Virus record (IMG/VR): IMGVR_UViG_3300035118_000065
Location: 1 to 30,675 of that record
Length of the DNA stretch: 30,675 bases
Source: a virus
Strand: one strand, 5' to 3'
This document shows positions 1 through 6,474 of the stretch, piece after piece (positions within the stretch are counted from its first letter, which is position 1; each line of letters begins with the position of its first letter). Position numbers and translations under genes: made by a program. The notes under the pieces are model-generated. The model was not told the DNA's origin, made no database searches, and worked only from the letters and a program-made list of their open reading frames with translations.

Positions 1-310
1 TTATAGTATTTTTGTACCAATCTTTCGAGGATGCACGCATCTTGCGCAACAAATTGTCCCGTCGAGGGATATATAACTAGCGTAGGATGTGTGCAGCTGC
101 TGCCGCGAATGATGCTCCACTCTTGTGATGCGTACACTGCCGAACAGAACACCTCAGCTCACGCGCCGCCGATGCGCCACCTACCTCCTCAGCACATATG
201 CGTCACCCCAGACTAACCCACCTCGACGCAGACACGCCAGATTGTGACAGAATGCACGCATCACCGATCGCCGATGAGGGCGCGCCCAAAAGCGCGCCCG
301 GAGTGGATCA
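1..310. other. left-end non-coding region
   Basis: I see no convincing gene here: the short open frames lack Shine-Dalgarno sites and have no recognisable composition. The stretch contains an 11-bp direct repeat (ATGCACGCATC at 31-41 and 252-262) and ends in the GC-rich hairpin at 278-299 that follows the leftward endonuclease gene. It lies next to the packaging genes, where a cos or pac site might be expected, but nothing in it proves that. Confidence 0.4.
278..299 (-). terminator. GC-rich hairpin downstream of endonuclease VII-like gene
   Basis: Perfect inverted repeat GGGCGCGC - CCAAAA - GCGCGCCC, with an 8-bp stem and 6-nt loop. It lies 11 bases past the end of the leftward gene at 311. 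No U-tract follows on either strand, so it is a likely but not canonical intrinsic terminator. Confidence 0.5.
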
Positions 311-886
311 CTAGGAAGCCTCAGCTTTGTGATGATTCTTGAGGTAGGCGATAGCAGTGCGTAGGATGATGGGATTATCGCGAAACATGCCAAGTCCTAT
401 ATTGCAATCATTGCAGAGTAGTCCGCGAGTTGTATTTGTCGTATGGTCATGATCCACGAAAAGCAGAGGCATGTGACGCGGCGCTCGTCCTCTCAGGTCA
501 TTATCGGCAACCATTGCGCGGCCCTCACTGCCGCAGATCGCGCAGACGCCTTCTTGAGCAGCATACAGCGCATCGTATTGCTCCTGTGTGACGCCATAGG
601 TTCGCAGCACATGTTGCGTGCGCGCTATCTTCTTTTTGCAGGATCGGCATTCATCCGTCAAACCATCAACGCGCCTCGTGTCTTTATGGAAGTCGTCGAG
701 TGGTTTGGTCTCGCCACAGACGCGGCATTGTTTCGTGCCAGTGGTCTCGCGCTCACGACGTACGCAGTCCACGCACATGATCGGGGCAAACCCATGCGCT
801 CCGTCTCGACTGAACTCGCGATACGGCTTCTCCACGCCACATCGCGGACATTCAATCAGCACACCCTTCCATTGTCCTTGTGCCAT
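311..886 (-). CDS. recombination endonuclease VII-like protein
   Basis: A 191-residue protein of the T4 endonuclease VII type, a family that resolves branched DNA before packaging. The C-terminal half shows the family core: a CxxC pair (C115, C118), the VDHDHTT segment (residues 144-150), a second CxxC pair (C158, C161), then GLGMFRDNP. The Cys pairs would bind zinc, and the D/H segment would form the metal site. The N-terminus adds further CxxC pairs (C13/C16, C38/C41, C54/C57, C80/C83), suggesting two small zinc modules not present in T4 gp49. An AAGGGG Shine-Dalgarno lies 7 bases before the ATG. It is transcribed away from the terminase genes. Phages often place such HNH/endo VII nucleases next to terminase, consistent with a role in preparing DNA for packaging (inference). 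The family call is firm; the exact substrate is not. Confidence 0.88.
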   Translation of the reverse strand: MAQGQWKGVLIECPRCGVEKPYREFSRDGAHGFAPIMCVDCVRRERETTGTKQCRVCGETKPLDDFHKDTRRVDGLTDECRSCKKKIARTQHVLRTYGVTQEQYDALYAAQEGVCAICGSEGRAMVADNDLRGRAPRHMPLLFVDHDHTTNTTRGLLCNDCNIGLGMFRDNPIILRTAIAYLKNHHKAEAS

Positions 887-931
887 CTATTACCCCTTGC
901 TTCTTGACTTCCACGTGAAAGTGTGCCACTT

Positions 932-951
932 CAACTAACTGGTTTTAGTTG
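932..951. promoter_or_regulatory. inverted repeat of CTAA-N6-TTAG type
   Basis: CAACTAA (932-938) and TTAGTTG (945-951) form a 7-bp inverted repeat around six bases, inside the divergent region between the endonuclease VII-like gene and the late genes. The 14-base core at 935-948 matches the palindromes at 29709-29722 and 29955-29968, so it may be an operator for a shared phage regulator. No binding protein is identified. Confidence 0.45.
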
Positions 952-993
952 GTCTTTTGGATAATTCTTTTTTGACCTATCGCTTTCTACTAT

Positions 994-1075
994 GATTGAC
1001 CAAAAGTACCCCGCTGCTTTGATCACTTTGTTGACGCCAACAAGATGCTCGACCCCGATTGACCGAAAGTACCCC
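994..1075. repeat. 19-bp direct repeat pair with 63-bp period
   Basis: GATTGACC(A/G)AAAGTACCCC occurs at 994-1012 and 1057-1075 with one mismatch. Both copies lie upstream of the first late gene, and another TTGACC is at 972-977. The spacing is about six helical turns, as for paired protein-binding sites. The motif also resembles the multiple terminal repeats of some IS21-type elements, but no transposase is nearby. A longer reading frame starting at 992 runs through the repeats and would encode repeated IDxKYP. I treat that part as non-coding. Confidence 0.6.
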
Positions 1076-1093
1076 ACCAGTTTTGAGGCAACG

Positions 1094-1294
1094 ATGAGAG
1101 ACAAGCCACCATTCTGCTGGTGCCACGATGACCAGATCCCCGACGATGCAGCCGACGCAGTGCCACAGGACGGCGAAACGTACGTGTCCAGTTGGGATGA
1201 AATCCTCTACGAGATGACCAACGGCGAGATGGGCACACCGCCGCCGCAGACGCTCCGCCGCTATGAACCACCAGCCCCACGCAAGAAGCGCTAG
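1094..1294 (+). CDS. hypothetical small protein, first gene of late operon
   Basis: A 66-residue acidic protein with a basic C-terminal end (PAPRKKR). I do not recognise it. I chose the ATG at 1094 because GAGG lies 6 bases upstream; the longer frame from 992 would translate the upstream direct repeats. It contains a CWC motif near the N-terminus (residues 8-10) and ends two bases before the terminase-like gene at 1297. That spacing suggests translational coupling and a role linked to packaging or DNA ends, but nothing shows a function. Confidence 0.55.
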   Translation: MRDKPPFCWCHDDQIPDDAADAVPQDGETYVSSWDEILYEMTNGEMGTPPPQTLRRYEPPAPRKKR

Positions 1295-1296
1295 CC

Positions 1297-1746
1297 ATGC
1301 CACGCCAGAAGAGTAGCAAGAAGTCCGATAAAGCCTCCTCACACGGGAATCCGGTTCCCCTTGATATGCAAGCCGCACCGCGCGCCGCTCAGGCGCTGCG
1401 ACTGCGGCGTCTTGGCTTTACCTACGCGCAGATCGCCGAGCAATGCGGCTACAAAGATGAGAGCGGCGCGCGCAAGGTCATCAAGAACGCGACCAAACGC
1501 ATCGTGAACGAGGAGGCGCGCGAGCTGGTGAGCTGGCAACTCGACGCACTCGATGAAGCGCTCCAGGTCGTGCGCTCACGTATCCGCAAGAACGACGAGC
1601 ATAGCCTCTGGGCGGTTGACAGGCTCGCGCCACTGTTGAAGCGGCAAGCGGAACTGATGGGACTCGACGTGAAGAACGATGGCGCAGGCGCGGGCTTGGC
1701 GCTCGTCAGCGTGCCGATAGCCGCCGATGTGCTGGAGGCGATATGA
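1297..1746 (+). CDS. terS: putative terminase small subunit (HTH)
   Basis: A 149-residue protein, basic at the N-terminus. A helix-turn-helix at about residues 38-65 includes LGFTYAQIAEQCGY and then VIKNATKR. Helical segments rich in charged residues follow (about 70-125), as expected for oligomerisation. Small terminase subunits bind the packaging initiation site through an HTH and form a ring that hands DNA to the large subunit. Size, HTH and position directly upstream of the large subunit support the call. There is no strong Shine-Dalgarno; translation probably couples to the upstream stop at 1294. Its stop overlaps the methyltransferase start (ATGA at 1743-1746). A generic phage HTH regulator is the alternative. 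Confidence 0.72.
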   Translation: MPRQKSSKKSDKASSHGNPVPLDMQAAPRAAQALRLRRLGFTYAQIAEQCGYKDESGARKVIKNATKRIVNEEARELVSWQLDALDEALQVVRSRIRKNDEHSLWAVDRLAPLLKRQAELMGLDVKNDGAGAGLALVSVPIAADVLEAI

Positions 1747-2327
1747 CGGACAAATATAGCGTCATCCTCGCCGATCCCCCATGGAACCACTACAACGCCA
1801 ACAACTACTGGAAGGCAGGCGACACGCGGCGCAAGCCGCGCTGGGCGCATTACGAGACCTTGAGTTATCGCGATATTTGCAAGCTCCCAATCGGTGACTT
1901 GGCTGCCACTAATGCCGCGCTCTTCATGTGGACGTGTACGCCGATCCTGCCAAAGACGTTGAGTGTGCTTGATGCTTGGGGCTTTCGCTATGCTACGGTC
2001 GGATTCACATGGGTGAAGCTTAACCGAGACGGCACGCCCTTTGCCGGACTTGGAGCGTACACGCACCAGAACATTGAGTTGTGCGTCATCGGTATTCGTG
2101 GGAAGATGAAGCCGCGAGACCTTCACGTGCGACAGGTGATGATGGCACCGCGCCGTGAACACAGTCGCAAACCTGACCAGCAGTATGGCCGCATCATGCG
2201 CCTCTTCGACGGCCCCTATCTCGAACTCTTTGCCCGCCAGCAGTGGCCTGGTTGGGACGTATGGGGCAACCAGACCAACCTCTTCCCCGCGCAACCATTC
2301 CTCTTCGATGAAGGGATGGCCGCATGA
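1743..2327 (+). CDS. MT-A70 family adenine N6-methyltransferase
   Basis: A 194-residue protein with the MT-A70 signature. The catalytic DPPW is at residues 11-14, straight after the strand VILA, and a later segment with NIELCVIGIRGK matches the conserved C-terminal half. Members transfer a methyl group from S-adenosylmethionine to the N6 of adenine in DNA or RNA. The HSRKP-containing segment and the FARQQWPGWDVWGN end are also typical of the family, so the gene looks intact. It sits between the two terminase genes, with ATGA overlaps on both sides (1743-1746 and 2324-2327). It should therefore be made with the packaging proteins. It may methylate phage DNA before packaging, against host restriction or to mark pac/cos (inference). 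No cognate restriction enzyme is nearby, so it behaves as an orphan methylase. Confidence 0.9.
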   Translation: MTDKYSVILADPPWNHYNANNYWKAGDTRRKPRWAHYETLSYRDICKLPIGDLAATNAALFMWTCTPILPKTLSVLDAWGFRYATVGFTWVKLNRDGTPFAGLGAYTHQNIELCVIGIRGKMKPRDLHVRQVMMAPRREHSRKPDQQYGRIMRLFDGPYLELFARQQWPGWDVWGNQTNLFPAQPFLFDEGMAA

Positions 2328-4765
2328 GCACCGCCATCGCTACATCTGCACCATCACCACAGCCACCACGGCTCGCCTATGATCCACGCGGCGGCGCACG
2401 TTCGCTGCTGTTCTGCCACGATAGAGAGTGCTTGGTTGAAGGGCCTGCGAACTGTGTTGCTGGTGAGACGCGGTTCTATGACCCGTCAACTGGTGAGCAC
2501 ACACCGATCGCGGAGTTGGTACGGCGGCAGCATGCACCGATCGTACAGACGCTTTGGGGACCGGTGCAGGCAGGTGTGCCATTTCGCAAAGGTGTTGCGC
2601 CACTCTATCGCGTGACATTGGCCTCTGGCCGTTCCTTCCTTGGAACGGCGGGGCATAAGGTGCTTACGACTGAGGGCTGGCGGCGCGTTGACGCTTGTGT
2701 CGCTGGATTACAGCTGCTCGTATCCGCTCCCTGCCCTCCGCCGATATCCGCTTCGGCTTCCCTGTCAACGTCTCAGCGAGATGATGCCCATTCGAGCCAA
2801 ACACCTCCAGATTGTCGAGGTGATTATTCGCCTTATCCCCATCAATGTGATGGACAACCTCAGACGGCAGCAGCAGACGCCCCAGTTTCTGCTCCATCAC
2901 CAGACGATGCTCGCGCACATAACCATGGCGATCGCAGTGTGGATGGTCTGTCTGGAGTCGGAGGATATATCCGTCCTTATCCGTCATTCGCCCACCTCGC
3001 CAGTTGGATGCATTCTGGCCGACCTGCTGAAATGGTGTACGTTCCAGATCGTAATCACGCAGGAACTTGGCGACGTGCCGACGATTCGCGCCCAAACGGC
3101 GCGCCATCTCCGAGACTGAGATTCCCTCTTTCGCCCATTGGCGCAGATCGTCCTGGCGGCGATAGCACACGCCCACCGTTGAACGTGACAATTTCAATCC
3201 GGCATTCTTCACTACGCGATGCACTCGATCGAGCGTTAGGCCCAACTCATCAGCCGTCATCCGGGTACTCTTCGTCCGCTGATACGATGCGAGAATCGCT
3301 TGCCGCTGCTCTGGCGTCAGATGCGTATAACGTTTCACGGCTCACCTCACTTTCTACTTATAAATACGATTCTAGGGCACAGTGGGACACGGTATTAGCC
3401 ATAGAGTACCAGCGGACCGATGAGTATTTTGACCTGCATGTGCCTGGCGCGGAGCACTATCTAGCTGAGGGCATTTATCATCACAACACCGGCAAATCGT
3501 TTGCTGGCCTGTGGAAGATGCACCTGGCCGCGCTCAAATACCCCGGCATGCACGGCCTGCTCTTGCGCAAGACGCTGGTGTCGCTGAAAGCCTCCACGCT
3601 GCGCACCTATAGCGAGCGCATCCTGGGGCTGAATAGCCCGGTGAAGTATCGCCCGTCGGTCGGTGATGAACCCGCGCACTACGTCTACCCCAACGGCAGC
3701 AAGCTCTACGTCGGCGGCATGAATGAGCCCGACAAGATCATGAGCACCGAGTATGACCTGGCAATGTGGGATGAGGCAAGCGACGGCGCAGTGGATGACT
3801 GGGAGAAGATCCAGACTCGCCTTGGACGCTGGGGCAAGATGCCCTATACGCAGGCAATCGCCTGCGTGAATCCGCAGAATCCGATGCACTGGCTGAATCA
3901 ACGCGCTAACCCCGACAGTGAGACTTTTGATCCGGCGCAGTACCGCATGCATCGGATCAAGAGCCGACACGAAGACAACCCCAGCGTGACCGCAGAGTAT
4001 CTGCATATGCTCTCACAACTCACCGGGGTACGTCGTGCACGGCTCTACCTGGGGATATGGGCTGCCGCCGAAGGCGCCGTGTACGAAGACGCCTGGAATG
4101 CGTCGCTCAACCTCCAGGACAGAAGCGTGATCTGCCAGCGTCCACGAGATTTGTATGGGGATTGCGGCATTGATCACACGTGGCCACGGTATCTCGCCAT
4201 TGACTTCGGCTATACGGAGCGACACCCGTTTGTGTGTCGCTGGTATGCCGAGGACGGCGAGGGCGCCTTGTGGATGTACCGCGAAATCTATATGACCAAC
4301 CGGTTGGTCGAAGATCACGCGGCCGATATCCGCAAGTATTCGCGGTGGGGCACCAGTCCACACGGTGATCCCCTGCCGCGCGCCGTGATCTGTGACCACG
4401 ACGCCGAGGGCCGCGCAACCCTTGAGCGTCACCTGGGGCTGCGGACGACCGCCGCCGACAAGCGCGTCTTGGAGGGCATCCAGGTGGTGTCCTCACGGAT
4501 GCGCCCGGCTGGTGACGGTCGTCCTCGGCTCTACTACCTCCGCGACGCCCTGGTGGAGCGTGACCGCGTGCTGGTGGACGCCAAACGCCCCACCTGTGGC
4601 GCGGAGGAGGTCGAGTCCTACATCTGGAAGATCGGCGGCGCCATTCACCGCGCTCACGATGAGGTCGAGAAGGACAACGATCACGCGATGGACTGCGACC
4701 GCTACCTCTGCATGTACCGCGATATGCGTGCCCAGGCCGCCAAGATGGGCGCGAGACTCTTCTAG
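2324..4765 (+). CDS. terL: terminase large subunit precursor with intein
   Basis: An 813-residue precursor of the DNA-packaging motor ATPase/nuclease. Removing the intein (C44 to N388) leaves 468 residues, normal for a large terminase. The rejoined sequence reads EGPAN-TGKS, a Walker A loop split exactly between Asn and Thr. Walker B is LAMWDEA (D483, E484). The RNase H-like nuclease shows acidic residues at D627 (IDFGYT), D691/D693 (ICDHDAEG) and D786/D790 (DHAMDCDRY), the usual order. The ATPase pumps DNA into the prohead and the nuclease cuts genome units. The start is the ATG overlapping the methyltransferase stop (ATGA). The portal gene follows 10 bases after the stop. Without splicing the P-loop is broken, so the intein must be active for packaging. 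Function is near certain. Confidence 0.95.
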   Translation: MSTAIATSAPSPQPPRLAYDPRGGARSLLFCHDRECLVEGPANCVAGETRFYDPSTGEHTPIAELVRRQHAPIVQTLWGPVQAGVPFRKGVAPLYRVTLASGRSFLGTAGHKVLTTEGWRRVDACVAGLQLLVSAPCPPPISASASLSTSQRDDAHSSQTPPDCRGDYSPYPHQCDGQPQTAAADAPVSAPSPDDARAHNHGDRSVDGLSGVGGYIRPYPSFAHLASWMHSGRPAEMVYVPDRNHAGTWRRADDSRPNGAPSPRLRFPLSPIGADRPGGDSTRPPLNVTISIRHSSLRDALDRALGPTHQPSSGYSSSADTMRESLAAALASDAYNVSRLTSLSTYKYDSRAQWDTVLAIEYQRTDEYFDLHVPGAEHYLAEGIYHHNTGKSFAGLWKMHLAALKYPGMHGLLLRKTLVSLKASTLRTYSERILGLNSPVKYRPSVGDEPAHYVYPNGSKLYVGGMNEPDKIMSTEYDLAMWDEASDGAVDDWEKIQTRLGRWGKMPYTQAIACVNPQNPMHWLNQRANPDSETFDPAQYRMHRIKSRHEDNPSVTAEYLHMLSQLTGVRRARLYLGIWAAAEGAVYEDAWNASLNLQDRSVICQRPRDLYGDCGIDHTWPRYLAIDFGYTERHPFVCRWYAEDGEGALWMYREIYMTNRLVEDHAADIRKYSRWGTSPHGDPLPRAVICDHDAEGRATLERHLGLRTTAADKRVLEGIQVVSSRMRPAGDGRPRLYYLRDALVERDRVLVDAKRPTCGAEEVESYIWKIGGAIHRAHDEVEKDNDHAMDCDRYLCMYRDMRAQAAKMGARLF
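2453..3487 (+). other. intein inserted in terminase Walker A motif
   Basis: In-frame protein-splicing element of 345 residues. Block A begins with Cys (CVAGETRFYD) directly after EGPAN. Block B is GTAGHKVLTTEGW, with the TxxH pattern. Block F/G is YFDLHVPGAEHYLAEGIYHHN, ending in His-Asn, and the +1 extein residue is Thr of TGKS. All residues needed for splicing are visible. The N-terminal splicing half spans about residues 44-137 and the C-terminal half about 345-388. The middle contains no LAGLIDADG or sense-strand HNH endonuclease. It is a Ser/Pro/Asp/Arg-rich stretch that is the antisense of the HNH gene at 2664-3338. This is effectively a mini-intein whose linker has been replaced by an opposite-strand gene. 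Confidence 0.95.
2664..3338 (-). CDS. HNH homing endonuclease, antisense inside the intein
   Basis: A 224-residue protein entirely within the intein but on the opposite strand. Two helix-turn-helix-like segments (about 8-50 and 65-97) precede an HNH_3-type nuclease. That domain has GYILRL at 123-128, HGYVREHRLVMEQKLGR at 138-154, VVHHIDGDK at 161-169, then NNHLDNLEVF to residue 180. H163/H164, N172 and H173 with N176 fit the metal and catalytic positions. Such enzymes nick or cut an empty allele and spread their carrier by repair. The start is GTG at 3338, with GAGGTGA a few bases upstream on this strand. The TAA stop (2664-2666) overlaps codons of intein block B. It should cut terminase genes lacking the intein (inference). 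The protein family is clear; expression is unproven. Confidence 0.9.
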   Translation of the reverse strand: MKRYTHLTPEQRQAILASYQRTKSTRMTADELGLTLDRVHRVVKNAGLKLSRSTVGVCYRRQDDLRQWAKEGISVSEMARRLGANRRHVAKFLRDYDLERTPFQQVGQNASNWRGGRMTDKDGYILRLQTDHPHCDRHGYVREHRLVMEQKLGRLLLPSEVVHHIDGDKANNHLDNLEVFGSNGHHLAETLTGKPKRISAEGRERIRAAVIQRHKRQRAASPQS

Positions 4766-4774
4766 GAGACATCC

Positions 4775-6463
4775 ATGGCTGCATTGAACTACGCCAACAC
4801 GCCCGGCAACGGCATGGGTGTCTCTGGCCCTGCCCTCGCCAAAGCCACGCCGCGCCAGATGCCGCGTGCCCTCGACAACGACGGCGATAGCCCGACCACC
4901 GCCGAACTGCGCGCCGCCTGGAATGCCTACCAGGGCATCATGGATGAGGGCAACCGCGGGCCGCTCGAAGTTCAGGCAGGCGTCCCCAACCTCAACATCC
5001 TCTCCAATCGCATCAAGCCGATTGTCAACACCGGCGTGGACTTCCTCTTTGGCCCGATGTTCTCGTTCTCAGTGGAGGAGGACGACGGCGCGAATAAAAC
5101 CGCCAATGAAGCGGCGCAGGAGCTGCTCGATGCCGTCTGGGGCGACGACGATCTACGCATGACGCTGCTGGCCAAAGCCGCCATCAATGGCGGCGTCTAC
5201 GGTCACGTCTTCATGAAGGTGGTGCCACCCAAGCGCGGCACACCCTCCGCGAAGAATCCGCCGCGGCTGGTGCTGCTCAACCCCGAGCACATCACCGTCG
5301 AGACCGACCCCGACGACGCTGATCTGGTGATGCGCTTCTGCATCGAGTACGCCTGCATTGACCCACAGACGCGCGCGCCCATGCGCAAGCGGCAGGAGAT
5401 CTGCCGCGTCGATCCTGATGGCGACGACGACAGCACCGCAACGACGATGGACAAGGATACCACCTGGACCATCCAGGACTTCGAGGCATCCGGCCAACTC
5501 GGCAACAACTGGGTGCCCGTTGTCGTTCAGGGCACGGATGCGCCGCGCCCATGGCCCTATGCATTGCCGCCCATCATCGACTGGCAGAACTACCCCAACC
5601 CCAACGCGCACTGGGGCCAGCGTGACGTGACGGATAGCCTTGTCGCGCTCAACAAGCAGCTGCGGCTGGTCGAGAGCAACATCAATAAGGTCGGCTTCCT
5701 GCAAGGCCACCCCATCCTTTACAGCGACGGGCCAAGCACGCAGGGCATCCGCCCGACGCCCGGGCAGATCATCGACCTGGAGGTCCAGGGCGCGAAGATC
5801 GAGGCGGTCAACGCCAGCGGCAACTTACAGCAGTTGATGGACTTCGCCGATGCGGTGCGCGGCGATATGGACGAAGAGAGCGGCATGCCCGGCGTCGCGC
5901 TCGGCCGCATGAAGGATCTGCCGCGCGGCCAAATCTCGGGCATCACGATGCGGCTGCTCTACGCCACGCCGCTGGCACGCAACGAGCACAAGCGGCGGCT
6001 CTACGGTCAGGGCATCCGTCAGGTATGTCAGACCATCCTCGCCGTCTGTGGCATGCCTCTGGACGCCGTGAAGGCGCTGGGGATCAAACTCAACTGGCAA
6101 GACCCGCTGCCCAACGATGACTTCGCGGAGGCGCAGGCGTGGCAACTCAAGACCAGTACACTGGGCTACAGCCAAACGACGGCCATCGAGGAGACTGGCG
6201 GCAATCCCGAGTTGGAGGCTGAGCGCAAACAGGACGAGCAGCAACAGCAGATGACGGCATTTAGCCAGGGGAAGGGCACGCCGCCGATGGATATGAACGC
6301 GCTCGCCGCCTCCGCGCAGATGACCGGGCCAGATGAGTCGGCAACAACGGCACAGGCTGGGCAGCAGCAGCAACCTGCCCAGCCGCAAGGCAACATGGCC
6401 GCACTGAATAGCCCGAAGGCGCGTATGGCGCGCGCCACGATGAAGCAGATGGCGAACAGATAG
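4775..6463 (+). CDS. portal protein
   Basis: A 562-residue protein of the SPP1 gp6-like portal type. A dodecamer of it forms the DNA gate at the head vertex, docks the terminase motor and later the tail connector. The N-terminal third has NILSNRIKPIVNTGVDFLFG (residues 71-90), a common portal opening. The middle carries the wing and stem with DVTDSLVALNKQLRLVESN. The C-terminus is a Gln/Ala-rich, probably disordered tail (about 480-545), as in many portals. AGGAGA lies 6 bases before the ATG. It stands between the large terminase and the Mu F-like head protein, the standard order for this type of phage. Length is somewhat above the usual 450-520 because of the low-complexity tail. Confidence 0.9.
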   Translation: MAALNYANTPGNGMGVSGPALAKATPRQMPRALDNDGDSPTTAELRAAWNAYQGIMDEGNRGPLEVQAGVPNLNILSNRIKPIVNTGVDFLFGPMFSFSVEEDDGANKTANEAAQELLDAVWGDDDLRMTLLAKAAINGGVYGHVFMKVVPPKRGTPSAKNPPRLVLLNPEHITVETDPDDADLVMRFCIEYACIDPQTRAPMRKRQEICRVDPDGDDDSTATTMDKDTTWTIQDFEASGQLGNNWVPVVVQGTDAPRPWPYALPPIIDWQNYPNPNAHWGQRDVTDSLVALNKQLRLVESNINKVGFLQGHPILYSDGPSTQGIRPTPGQIIDLEVQGAKIEAVNASGNLQQLMDFADAVRGDMDEESGMPGVALGRMKDLPRGQISGITMRLLYATPLARNEHKRRLYGQGIRQVCQTILAVCGMPLDAVKALGIKLNWQDPLPNDDFAEAQAWQLKTSTLGYSQTTAIEETGGNPELEAERKQDEQQQQMTAFSQGKGTPPMDMNALAASAQMTGPDESATTAQAGQQQQPAQPQGNMAALNSPKARMARATMKQMANR

Positions 6464-6474
6464 GCTAATAGCAG

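Noticed and set aside
31-216. 61-codon rightward frame at the left edge
   Set aside because: Cys/His/Pro-rich without ribosome site; no recognisable pattern.
994-1075. IS21-type insertion sequence end
   Set aside because: Only a motif resemblance; no transposase, no target duplication seen. Kept as a repeat only.
992-1093. N-terminal extension of the first late gene from ATG 992
   Set aside because: It would translate the direct repeats; the ATG at 1094 has a good Shine-Dalgarno.
2640-3119. 159-codon rightward frame within the intein
   Set aside because: No ribosome site and no motif; it is a third frame of the already dual-coding region.
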